Of a stretch of 64,000 nucleotides of DNA, positions 51,073-58,964 are shown one piece after another (position 1 is the first letter of the stretch; each line of letters begins with the position of its first letter). The notes beneath the pieces were generated by a model. The model was not told where the DNA came from. It searched no databases and saw only the letters and a list, made by a program, of their open reading frames with translations. The translations under genes were made by a program, and so were the position numbers. The DNA is from Terrihabitans soli (GTDB lineage Bacteria; Pseudomonadota; Alphaproteobacteria; Rhizobiales; Methylopilaceae). Location of the stretch: assembly GCF_014191545.1 (NCBI RefSeq), contig NZ_AP023361.1, positions 2,384,501-2,448,500 on the forward strand, written 5' to 3'.

Positions 51073-51431
51073 CAGTCGGCCTTCTCTTCCTCGATCTCGG
51101 CCTTGTCTTCGTCAGCTTTGGCTTTGCCCTTGCCGCGCTTCTTCGGAGCCTTTTCAGGTTCCGGTTGGCCTTCGACTTCGACGCCGTAAGAGGCCAGGAA
51201 GCTTTCGAGAAGAAGGGTCTGGTCACCCTTACATTCTTCCGCGTATTTGCGGAGTTCCTCGTCAGTCGCCTCGTCATTGACCTGGGCGACTACCCGCACC
51301 TGACCGATGGCCGCGCGCGAGCTGAGGAAGGGGGACTCGTCGGTGACCGTCAGGCCGTCATATCGAATGACTTTTCCGTTGGTCGGATCGAGGAGTTGGA
51401 AATCACCAGTGGTTTCGACAATCAGTTTCAT
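51072..51431 (-). CDS. Small protein with charged tail downstream of capsid gene
   Basis: 119 aa. N-terminal half is a small domain (LIVETTGDFQLLDPTNGKVI); the C-terminal 35 residues are a low-complexity Lys/Glu/Ala stretch (KAPKKRGKGKAKADEDKAEI). May be a head-tail or capsid accessory. The family is common after capsid genes but unnamed to me. Confidence 0.55.
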   Translation of the reverse strand: MKLIVETTGDFQLLDPTNGKVIRYDGLTVTDESPFLSSRAAIGQVRVVAQVNDEATDEELRKYAEECKGDQTLLLESFLASYGVEVEGQPEPEKAPKKRGKGKAKADEDKAEIEEEKAD

Positions 51432-51441
51432 GAGGGATTAA

Positions 51442-51462
51442 GGGGGCGCTTTTGGCGCCCCC
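51442..51462 (-). terminator. GC hairpin after the major capsid gene (attenuator)
   Basis: GGGGGCGC pairs with GCGCCCCC around a 5-nt loop, read on the minus strand, but the downstream run is TTAATCC, a poor U tract. It probably causes partial termination or protects the capsid mRNA. Confidence 0.5.
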
Positions 51463-51470
51463 TCCTTTCC

Positions 51471-52667
51471 TTAGCCGCCGAAGTTGTAGATCGAACGGGT
51501 GTCACCGAACGGGAGGCGGTAACCGGAGTTCTCCGTCTTCACGTAGGTGATCGACTGGTTCTGGATCGACCGCTCGGACTCTTCGATCAGAGAACCGGCT
51601 TCGATCAGCTCTTCGATCGTGTCGCCACGCGAATAGCCGACGAGCTGGTTGTCCGGAACGCCGCTCGAAAGAGCGAAGTTGATCGTGCCCTGCAGGAGCG
51701 GGACACCACGGATCTGGAAGCCCATGTTGGCCAGCTGCTCGGCATCCGTGGCAACCTTATCCGACGTCGGAACGCCGAACATGATCAACCACTGAATGTA
51801 AGCGTCCCAGTTGCCGAGGACGGTGTCGATCGGCGTGCCGGCCTTCGCGCGGGCAATGAGCCAGCGGACGAGGTGCTGATACGAGATCTTACCGTTGGTG
51901 GCGTTGGTGCCGACCGCAGTGTTGAAGGACGACTGAGCCACAACGCCGGCCGCGGCGTGAACGCCGTCACCGTTGATGAGAACTTCCGTCGCCGCCCAAA
52001 CCTTCGAGCGTTCGGTTTCACGGGCCATACGGATCGCGTACGGGGTCAGCAAGTCGAGGCGAGCCCGACGGCTGAATTCGTACGAGGTACGATAACCCGA
52101 ACCATGCTTGAAGAACTGAACCGAGTTCTGCGTGGTGCGGATCGTCTTCACGCGGACGCGGGACAGTTCCGCGACGGCGTGCGAGCCCTGATAGTCGGCT
52201 TCCTTATCATCGATAACCGTCGAGATCAGCTCAACACCGGCGACGGTACGCGAAGTACCGACGATGGACTTGACGTTCTCAAAGGTATCCTGGCGGTATT
52301 TCCAGCGAACCATATCATCCACGACCTCTGGGAAGAGGGCACGGGTGCCGGGGAACGTCTGGAAGGTGTCCGACGCGAGGTCGAGCACCACACCCTGTTC
52401 GAAGTTGTCGTTGACCGGGAGGCCGAGGAACGACAGAGCGGCTTCATAGCCACCGAGGAGACCCTGGCTGTCCGCGAACTGGTCGGGGTTATCCGAACCG
52501 CGGACGTCGATACCAAGGGTCAGGAAGTCGCGCAGACCGAGACCGAACTCCTTCGCTTCCGCGACGAGTTTGATCGCCGCTTCAGCAGAAGCGGCCGGGC
52601 TGTCGCTGCGGAGCGGGGCAAGTTCCTGAACCTTGCGGCGCTTGAGCTGATGCAGTGGACGAGACAT
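51471..52667 (-). CDS. Major capsid protein
   Basis: 398 aa, HK97-fold type. After an N-terminal part of about 100 aa (LGIDVRGSDNPDQFADSQGL), domains expected for E-loop and P/A domains appear: FFKHGSGYRTSYEFSRRARL, ARETERSKVWAATEVLINGD, TVLGNWDAYIQWLIMFGVPT, GFQIRGVPLLQGTINFALSS, ending with DNQLVGYSRGDTIEELIEAG. Order after a protease/scaffold and decoration gene is standard. Followed by a hairpin. Confidence 0.85.
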   Translation of the reverse strand: MSRPLHQLKRRKVQELAPLRSDSPAASAEAAIKLVAEAKEFGLGLRDFLTLGIDVRGSDNPDQFADSQGLLGGYEAALSFLGLPVNDNFEQGVVLDLASDTFQTFPGTRALFPEVVDDMVRWKYRQDTFENVKSIVGTSRTVAGVELISTVIDDKEADYQGSHAVAELSRVRVKTIRTTQNSVQFFKHGSGYRTSYEFSRRARLDLLTPYAIRMARETERSKVWAATEVLINGDGVHAAAGVVAQSSFNTAVGTNATNGKISYQHLVRWLIARAKAGTPIDTVLGNWDAYIQWLIMFGVPTSDKVATDAEQLANMGFQIRGVPLLQGTINFALSSGVPDNQLVGYSRGDTIEELIEAGSLIEESERSIQNQSITYVKTENSGYRLPFGDTRSIYNFGG

Positions 52668-52688
52668 TTTGTTGTTTTTCCCCTTGGA

Positions 52689-53099
52689 TTAGACCTGAGC
52701 CACGACGACTTCAGTCGCCAGGACTTCGACGACGATGTTGTATTTACCGTAGTCGTCGTCAGCGACGACCTTTGCACGCACGGCGCCGGCCGTGCCGTCA
52801 CCACAGACCGACTGGCCGATGGTGATGGTTTCACCCGCGCCCTTCGGCAGAGTGTTGATGAAGCGCAGAGCCACCGTCCCGACGAGCTGGCCTTCGACCT
52901 TGCGGTCTTCAACCACTTCCAGACGGCCGATGATCGCATCGCCGTCACCGACGAGCTTCACGGTGTTCGCAGCGGCGCCAAATGCGACCGCCTTACCCTC
53001 GTCGGCCTTGGTGATGCCGTTCGCGAGCTTGAACGTGAACAGGGAGTCCTCGAAGTGGAAACCCTGCAGGGAGACTTTGTTATGAAACGACGTAGGCAT
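52689..53099 (-). CDS. Capsid decoration protein
   Basis: 136 aa, beta-rich, no Cys except one, with FGAAANTVKLVGDGDAIIGR and EVVEDRKVEGQLVGTVALRF, patterns of phage head-decoration proteins (lambda D-like, DUF2190 type). Lies between protease/scaffold and capsid as usual. Confidence 0.72.
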   Translation of the reverse strand: MPTSFHNKVSLQGFHFEDSLFTFKLANGITKADEGKAVAFGAAANTVKLVGDGDAIIGRLEVVEDRKVEGQLVGTVALRFINTLPKGAGETITIGQSVCGDGTAGAVRAKVVADDDYGKYNIVVEVLATEVVVAQV

Positions 53100-53120
53100 A
53101 TTTTTCTTTTGCTCCTGGGA

Positions 53121-54260
53121 TTACCGAGGACGGTTGGTGCGGAACGCCGACACACCCTTCGGGGTGTCAGGGGTTTTGAGAGAGTCGGCCGGCTTGGCAC
53201 GACCGCCAGCGACGAGAGCCGCTGCCAGCCCCTCGGTCGTTTCGGTGATGAGGGAGACGATCCCCTGAATATCTGCCGGAACCTCGGCATCGACTTTACC
53301 GCTGGCCGTAAGGACTTTCTGAGCAACACCCTTCAGGGCTTCCGTCGCGGCAGTCAGGTCAGCCTGGGTCGACTCGATCGTGGCGTTCGCCTCGGTGAGC
53401 TTCGCCGCAACATCATCCGCGGTGGCGGCTTCGAGCTTCGTCCGAACATCGGCCAGTTCGGCGGTCAGCGTTTCGATCTGGGCATTCGCCGACGTGGCTT
53501 CCGCCTGCGAAAGAGCCAGCTTGGACGTCTTGTCCGTCAGCTGGGTCATCAGTTTTTCAAAATCCACGGTGGGACTCCCTTCAGCTACTGCCGTCAGCAC
53601 AAGGACATTCGGGTCCAAGCCGCTGGCGGCGAGGCGCTGGAAATTTGCGGACCCGAAATGAGATTGTTCGCGCGAGACGATCTTCGCCTTCTGGGCGCCG
53701 CCACGATGGACGAGAGACATCTCGAAAAATTCTGAGAGACCAACGAGGCGCGCGAACACACCGTCCTGACCAAGCTTGTTGCCGTCCGGGTCGGTGCCGG
53801 TCCAAAGATGCTCGAACGTCGCGTCAGGGCCGTAGAAGTCGAAACCGGAGGCGCTCGAGAGCAGCTTCTTGGACAGGATCGAGACCGAGACCTGATCAAC
53901 TGTCCCGCGTTCGATCTGACCGATCAGATCCGCGTGCGTTGGGTCGACGAAAAAGAGAGTGCGAAGTTCGCTGTAGTCCCCGCGGTCGATGACCTCGCCG
54001 TGGAATACCCGGCCAACCGGGAGCACTTCGGTGTTGTGCATGATCTGCACAGGACGGCTTTCAGCGGCGAGCGCCGCGGCCATCTCAACAAGCAGATTCC
54101 GCTCGGCTTGAGCGTTCAAGAACAGAGTGTGACGTTTGCGAATTGGGAGCGTGTTAAAAGCCGCTGCCTCGAACACCACAACGTCGTCGACATTTACATC
54201 GTCACCGACGGCGGCTTTTAGCTTCGCAATGATTTCTGCCGTTTTGGCAATCTGCTTCAT
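53121..54260 (-). CDS. Prohead protease fused to scaffold
   Basis: 379 aa. N-terminal domain (about 1-200) has HNTEVLPVGRVFHGEVIDRG and VDQVSVSILSKKLLSS, suitable for the His and Ser of a phage prohead serine protease. Residues about 240-340 form a long Ala/Glu/Thr-rich coiled coil (TKLEAATADDVAAKLTEANA) as scaffold. The tail ends TNRPR. One gene with both functions just before decoration and capsid is common. Confidence 0.78.
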   Translation of the reverse strand: MKQIAKTAEIIAKLKAAVGDDVNVDDVVVFEAAAFNTLPIRKRHTLFLNAQAERNLLVEMAAALAAESRPVQIMHNTEVLPVGRVFHGEVIDRGDYSELRTLFFVDPTHADLIGQIERGTVDQVSVSILSKKLLSSASGFDFYGPDATFEHLWTGTDPDGNKLGQDGVFARLVGLSEFFEMSLVHRGGAQKAKIVSREQSHFGSANFQRLAASGLDPNVLVLTAVAEGSPTVDFEKLMTQLTDKTSKLALSQAEATSANAQIETLTAELADVRTKLEAATADDVAAKLTEANATIESTQADLTAATEALKGVAQKVLTASGKVDAEVPADIQGIVSLITETTEGLAAALVAGGRAKPADSLKTPDTPKGVSAFRTNRPR

Positions 54261-54335
54261 AGCAGACGGAACATGATCACGCCGAATTACACTTACAAAT
54301 CTGTGCAGACTCGGAACGATTCGGTTCGAGGCTAG

Positions 54336-54734
54336 TCAGGCCTTATAGGTGCCGAAAAACACATCCCAGATCGGGGACGTGACCCCGTAATTATACCGCC
54401 ACTGACGATGGTGAATGTCATGGGCGGTTGTCAGCTCGCCGAAGCTTTCCGGGTGATGATGCATCCCTTCGTGCACCAAGACGTACGCGCCATAGCCGAC
54501 TAGATGACCGGCCACGAATCCGATGCCGATCGTACCCGCCAAAAGGTAGCCGACTGTGAGGGCTGCGGTTGCGATGATACCCGCCGCCGGATATGGGATA
54601 CCCATGCCGTCGAGCGGATTTCGGTGATGAATCGCGTGATACCGAGGGAACCATCCATGTAGGATGAACCGGTGCACCAGATACTCGGCCAAGGTCCAGG
54701 AAACGAGACCAACGAGCCCCGCTACGAAGCTCAT
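54336..54734 (-). CDS. Fatty-acid hydroxylase/sterol desaturase superfamily protein
   Basis: 132 aa integral membrane di-iron-type enzyme. All histidine boxes are present: HRFILH (21-26), HAIHH (33-37), HEGMHHH (88-94), HDIHH (105-109), with hydrophobic helices near 3-18 and 45-85, and the characteristic YGVTSPIWDVFFGT end. The family hydroxylates or desaturates lipids, for example fatty acids, sterols, carotenoids, or ornithine lipid (OlsE) in rhizobia. Between portal and protease genes it looks like an auxiliary metabolic gene, coupled by ATGA to its upstream partner. Substrate unknown. Confidence 0.85.
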   Translation of the reverse strand: MSFVAGLVGLVSWTLAEYLVHRFILHGWFPRYHAIHHRNPLDGMGIPYPAAGIIATAALTVGYLLAGTIGIGFVAGHLVGYGAYVLVHEGMHHHPESFGELTTAHDIHHRQWRYNYGVTSPIWDVFFGTYKA

Positions 54735-54823
54735 TTGTATCCAAGTCCCAATAGGATAAGTGCTGCCACCACCCCGGCGCTGCCGACGAATTCGAGGACC
54801 GTGGCGAGCTGTTGTCGCGTCAC
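54731..54823 (-). CDS. Membrane microprotein coupled to the hydroxylase gene
   Basis: A 30-aa frame from a GTG at 54823, overlapping the preceding stop (GTGA), with a single hydrophobic helix (LEFVGSAGVVAALILLGLGY). Its own stop overlaps the hydroxylase ATG (ATGA). Likely translated in chain with these two. Support is architectural only. Confidence 0.5.
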   Translation of the reverse strand: MTRQQLATVLEFVGSAGVVAALILLGLGYK

Positions 54824-55047
54824 GAGATTACCCCCTCGCCGCGCTTGTTCGGCACCCAAGGGCGATCCTCGATTATTCGCTTGTTCCCCTGCACGCTTTC
54901 CATGCGAAGGATCAGACCCGACCCCTTGCAATCTCCGCAGGTATCGTAGCCGAAGGTCATCTCGGCAGCGTCAGTCCAGCTCTCGCCGCCGGCGCCTTCG
55001 CATCCAGGACAAAGATGAATTTCACCACCGTCTCTCAGCGCGCCCAT
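54820..55047 (-). CDS. DnaJ-type zinc-finger small protein
   Basis: 75 aa with two CxxCxGxG-like elements: CPGCEGAGG near residue 13 and CGDCKGSG near 36, which could bind one zinc as half of a DnaJ cysteine-rich domain. AGGAG lies 8 nt before the ATG. Overlaps the membrane microprotein by 4 nt. It may help fold a partner; role unknown. Confidence 0.65.
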   Translation of the reverse strand: MGALRDGGEIHLCPGCEGAGGESWTDAAEMTFGYDTCGDCKGSGLILRMESVQGNKRIIEDRPWVPNKRGEGVIS

Positions 55048-55058
55048 TATTCGATCTC

Positions 55059-55124
55059 CTATAGGTGTGCGATCTCGTCGCCTGATTCCTCATCGATCTC
55101 GTAAGTGTCCCAAGGAGGTGTCAT
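55059..55124 (-). CDS. Possible 21-aa acidic microprotein
   Basis: The ATG overlaps the portal stop (TAATG) and the frame MTPPWDTYEIDEESGDEIAH ends just before the SD of the next gene. It may be a real coupled microprotein or only a bridge that keeps ribosomes on the mRNA. Low certainty. Confidence 0.3.
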   Translation of the reverse strand: MTPPWDTYEIDEESGDEIAHL

Positions 55125-56632
55125 TACGGCCCACCCTGATCCATAAGGAGAAGAGCTGCCTTGATCGCCTTCGAACGACTGGCGTTCGGATTTCCCTCCG
55201 GGGAGAGACTTCGACCCAGAGGATCGCTGTTTGAGGTCGGTCCCTTGCCGCCCCCCGCCTCGCCCCCCGCCGGTGCGGGCGTGAGGAAGCCAGTACCCGA
55301 AAGTTCCGGGGCGCCGTCGGGCGGAAGACGCCCATACATAAGGAGATGATATTCTTCGTCCGTGATCAGGCCATCGGACAGGTCTTGCCGAAGACGCTGA
55401 GATTTGAGCATCAGCTGCGGCTCGAGTTCGAGATCCGGTCGCAGCTCAGCATGTCGGAAGGTAACTTCCGCCCAACCCTGAAATCCGTTCGAGTGAAGAA
55501 TGAAATTGCCGACCTTGGTCAGAATGTCAGCGATCGGCTCATTCAACTCGTCAGCATTCATCGCCGCGATACGGGCTTCGACCGACGAGGTGTTCACACC
55601 ACTCTCGCCGCGGCCGATGACCGTCGACATGGTCTTCAGGCCGGCCTGGTTCTGGGCGTTGAGGGTCTGAATCACCGAGGAGATGTCGACCGCCATGCCG
55701 GGCTGACGGTCATTGATGATTTTGGGTTCTACAGAGTCGAAATGGACGATGGCCTGATCGGCGCGCATCGTGGCGAAGGAAGACTGAATCTCCGCCAGTC
55801 GAGAGGCCATGTAACTCTTGAGCTGGACCTGATCGGCCTTGATGTTGGCCGGAGCGTTCTTGAGGAGGACCTCCTCGACGACTTTGACGTCCAGCCGCGG
55901 ATAGCCGGTGACCTGCATGATCCGATAGAGGTCATTGATGACCTGCTGACGCGCAGCGATCGTGTTGATTGCCGCGACGAAATAGGACCAGCTGTAGATG
56001 TTGGTCGGGTCTCGGCGGAAGTGCGAGACGAAGAAGGTCGGAATGTCGAGGTTGATCTCGTCGTTCGAACCCTCGGGCTTCTGGATCGGCTTATACTCTC
56101 CGGACTTCTTCTCTCGCCACTCGACATCAGCCATATCGACCTGTCGAAGCTCCGACGGCGCGAGCTTATCGCTCAGCACCAACTCAACACCGACTGACCC
56201 CCGAAGGAGAGCCATATATCGGAGGTTCTCACAAACCTGCTTCATGCTCGGCTTCAGTTGGAAACCAAGGCTGTAGTCGGTGACCGTCGAGAGCAATTTG
56301 AATGCGGTCTGGAGTTGCTTGGTCGCCTCGCGGTCAATTTGACCATCGACGGTGCGAGCGAGAAGCAGCATCTCCGTATTGGACATCGTCAGGTAGGCAT
56401 TGAGCGCCGCCGAGACATCAGGGTCCGTCTTGAACAGTTCCTGTAGAAGAACCCGGCTATCGTTAGCCTGACGAGACGAGAAAAGGTCGGTGAGGTGTTC
56501 CCGATATTGCGGGACGGTCAATACGCCATCGTTGGCGTTCGGATCAAAGGTTGCAGAAAGGCCTACCCCGCCCTTCTTTCCCTTCTTTTTAGGTAGGACC
56601 CAAGTAAAAAGGGATCCAAAGTTTAGGGCCAC
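55124..56632 (-). CDS. Portal protein
   Basis: 502 aa, second after terminase. DPDVSAALNAYLTMSNTEML, GSVGVELVLSDKLAPSELRQ, PTFFVSHFRRDPTNIYSWSY, helix YMASRLAEIQSSFATMRADQ and NAQNQAGLKTMSTVIGRGES fit phage portal proteins (wing, stem and clip regions). C-terminus is disordered (Gly/Pro/Ser rich). It forms the dodecameric DNA channel. Confidence 0.85.
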   Translation of the reverse strand: MALNFGSLFTWVLPKKKGKKGGVGLSATFDPNANDGVLTVPQYREHLTDLFSSRQANDSRVLLQELFKTDPDVSAALNAYLTMSNTEMLLLARTVDGQIDREATKQLQTAFKLLSTVTDYSLGFQLKPSMKQVCENLRYMALLRGSVGVELVLSDKLAPSELRQVDMADVEWREKKSGEYKPIQKPEGSNDEINLDIPTFFVSHFRRDPTNIYSWSYFVAAINTIAARQQVINDLYRIMQVTGYPRLDVKVVEEVLLKNAPANIKADQVQLKSYMASRLAEIQSSFATMRADQAIVHFDSVEPKIINDRQPGMAVDISSVIQTLNAQNQAGLKTMSTVIGRGESGVNTSSVEARIAAMNADELNEPIADILTKVGNFILHSNGFQGWAEVTFRHAELRPDLELEPQLMLKSQRLRQDLSDGLITDEEYHLLMYGRLPPDGAPELSGTGFLTPAPAGGEAGGGKGPTSNSDPLGRSLSPEGNPNASRSKAIKAALLLMDQGGP

Positions 56633-56635
56633 CGA

Positions 56636-58372
56636 TTAAAAGCCTTCTCGATGCAATCCGATTGATATGGGTTTCCCGCTTGGGCGTTTTAGGCCCAGGT
56701 GCGACTCGTTATGAGTCGGAATGTTCACTGTAATGACGCTGGACATAATGCGGTTCTCGGTCAGATCCTGAAAATCCTGAATTGTTTTCAGCTTGAACGC
56801 CGCCTTGAGGAAGCCGAGTGCGTGGAAGAAATGGTCGTTCCCAGTGAGCTTTTGCCATTTGGCCGGCTCCTCGGCCGACTCAATGCGGACCATGTCCTGC
56901 AAGTGCTCGATGATCAGCCGCTCGTACTGGGTATAACCGGTGAAAGCCCACTGCTTCTTACGGATGGACGACACCACGGCGTCGATGATCTGTGTCCGAT
57001 TGACCTGGACGTGGCTAAATGCTTCGAACTCGTCGAGCACTAGATTCATGGAAGCTGCACCGCGGTACTCGACCGGAGCAATCCTGCCGTGGGTCGAATC
57101 TCGCAACTCGTTGGCCGTCGGAGTGTAGGGATGGCGATCGAGAGCGCCGGTTACGATCGTGTATTGTTCACCGAGCTGCTTGATCCGCTCAACGAGCTTG
57201 TCGGCGTGGATCTGTTCCCAGCCAAAGACAACATCGGGCGTGCCGTAAACAAGATGGCAGATCTGACCGACGTCGATCCCGATACCAATTTCCTGCGGAA
57301 GAGTATCCGGCTTCGAGGCGCCGGCCATTACCGCTCGGACATCGGCCTCGCTCAGACGAGCGTTCGAGTCGTTGTAGGGTTCCCCGAGAACTGTGTTGTA
57401 CCAGCCGCGTAGATTTTCCTGCTGTTTCATCTTCAGCAGCTGGCCGACGATATAAGGAACCGTCAGTCGAGGGGTAGCAAATGGCCGTACCCGGTAGCCA
57501 CGGGCTCGCCGGCTGGGGAATTTGGCCACCCACTGGCGCAGAGAGGGATTGCCCAGGTCGAGCGGCGCCGAACACTTCTCACATCGCACATACGCTTCTT
57601 CGAGAGCAATTTTCGCTGCCATATCGACGTCGATCTCCGAAAGATCGTTCAAATCGGAGCTTAAACCCGGCAAACAGATGAATTTCGGCGTGAAAACCGG
57701 GTCGTTCCAGTGATTGCAGCGGGTGCAGCGGCAAAGATATTCGTGCTGATCGGAGGCCTTGAACTTCGCGTCGATACCAAATCCGACGAATGTTGGAGTC
57801 GAAAATCCCTGCGTGATCTTGAAATCGGAGTTCTGGAGACGCGACTGGAAGAGACCGAGCATTGCTGGGTCCGACAAGTCGACTTCATCATGCACAAGCA
57901 TGTCGGCTGAGATCGAAGTGGCGTCACCTTCGGTGTTGCCGGTGAAATATCCGAAGGACTGGTCGATTTGGTAGAGGCCCATCGACCGGATGGGTTTTTC
58001 AATGCCGCCCTGGTTAAAGACCGGCTCGCTGTCCATCAATGGTTTGAAGCGGGTCTGAGAGACGCGCTTGTACATCTTGTCATTCGGAAGGGTGAAGATG
58101 CCGGTGACGGCGGTGTTTCTCTTCAGGAACCCGCCATATTTGCGGAGCTGAACTTCGGTAAGGCCGATCTGGGAGCACTTGATGCACGACAGGTCGGGGT
58201 GCATGTCATCGGCGATCTGTCTTTGGAATTCGTACTCATGAAACGAGAACGGTCGCTTCTTCAGCGTTGTGTTTTTCTCGATCCAGTTCGACATGGACAT
58301 AGATGTCCGGTCATCGGAAAACTTCGAATCGAGGAGGTTTGAGAAATCCGAGAGAAAAGCATTTCCGGACAC
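56636..58372 (-). CDS. Terminase large subunit (GpA-like)
   Basis: 578 aa. ATPase: degenerate Walker A CSQIGLTE at 66-73 and Walker B DMLVHDEVD at 157-165. A zinc-binding insert lies near 210-265 (CRCTRCNHW ... CEKCSAPLD). The RNase H-like nuclease has IGIGIDVGQ near 365 and later acidic residues. This layout is the lambda GpA/terminase group. It cuts and packages DNA. First gene of the leftward late operon, divergent from the gene at 58494. Confidence 0.9.
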   Translation of the reverse strand: MSGNAFLSDFSNLLDSKFSDDRTSMSMSNWIEKNTTLKKRPFSFHEYEFQRQIADDMHPDLSCIKCSQIGLTEVQLRKYGGFLKRNTAVTGIFTLPNDKMYKRVSQTRFKPLMDSEPVFNQGGIEKPIRSMGLYQIDQSFGYFTGNTEGDATSISADMLVHDEVDLSDPAMLGLFQSRLQNSDFKITQGFSTPTFVGFGIDAKFKASDQHEYLCRCTRCNHWNDPVFTPKFICLPGLSSDLNDLSEIDVDMAAKIALEEAYVRCEKCSAPLDLGNPSLRQWVAKFPSRRARGYRVRPFATPRLTVPYIVGQLLKMKQQENLRGWYNTVLGEPYNDSNARLSEADVRAVMAGASKPDTLPQEIGIGIDVGQICHLVYGTPDVVFGWEQIHADKLVERIKQLGEQYTIVTGALDRHPYTPTANELRDSTHGRIAPVEYRGAASMNLVLDEFEAFSHVQVNRTQIIDAVVSSIRKKQWAFTGYTQYERLIIEHLQDMVRIESAEEPAKWQKLTGNDHFFHALGFLKAAFKLKTIQDFQDLTENRIMSSVITVNIPTHNESHLGLKRPSGKPISIGLHREGF

Positions 58373-58493
58373 TGTCGTTACATAGGAACGACTTCTTCGA
58401 ACGCAATTCAGTAGGAATGGAAGCGAAGTTGGAACGACATTTCGTTGCCTAAACCCAAGGGGAAACTATGTCAGGCTTCCAAAGAGGACCTGA

Positions 58494-58964
58494 ATGTTCT
58501 TCCCAAAGATTACCGAAGACACTTTCCGCCCATTGAAGGCGGCAGCAGACCTCGCGAGGCATCACGAGGGCTATTTAGACAGCCCAGATTGTCCCTACTC
58601 GGACGAAATCAAGGAATTTCTCCGAGCACGTCAAGTCGCAATTCAGACCCAAAAAGCCGACATTTTTGACGTTGAAGGGGACAAAAACGAGATCATCGAG
58701 CGCGAGATCACCGGCCTAATCAACGAACTGAAGCAGTTCGGCACTCAGCTGACGAACAAGGATCACTCCGAAAAGATCCAGTTCTTCAAGACCTACACGG
58801 GTGTTCTGGAGAAGCTCGTCGTTCTGAAGGAGCGGGTCTTCAACATTCAGGAAATGGCGACGTTCCAGTCGGTCGTGATCCGCCTCATGGAGGAGGTTCT
58901 CTCCAAGGATCAAATCGCTGAGCTGATGAGCCGTCTCCGCAATCTCAAATCGGTTTCCCAATGA
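58494..58964 (+). CDS. Helical protein, candidate small terminase
   Basis: 156 aa, almost all helical with a probable coiled coil (EREITGLINELKQFGTQLTN) and ending AELMSRLRNLKSVSQ. It is divergent from TerL with AAAGAGG before the ATG. Small terminases are helical, oligomeric and near TerL; none other is seen in the window. However, it is on the other strand and coupled to the primase (ATGA-type overlap), so a replication accessory is equally possible. Confidence 0.5.
   Translation: MFFPKITEDTFRPLKAAADLARHHEGYLDSPDCPYSDEIKEFLRARQVAIQTQKADIFDVEGDKNEIIEREITGLINELKQFGTQLTNKDHSEKIQFFKTYTGVLEKLVVLKERVFNIQEMATFQSVVIRLMEEVLSKDQIAELMSRLRNLKSVSQ

Noticed and set aside
51165-53735. 856-codon plus-strand open frame opposite capsid, decoration and scaffold genes
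   Set aside because: It lies antisense to several well supported head genes, its composition is rich in Arg, Asp, Gly and Leu without domain signs, and it mirrors the codon bias of the minus-strand genes.
58445-58669. 74-codon frame before the candidate small terminase
   Set aside because: It overlaps the better supported frame from 58494 and is low in hydrophobic structure; the short 23-codon frame from 58468 is at most a leader peptide.
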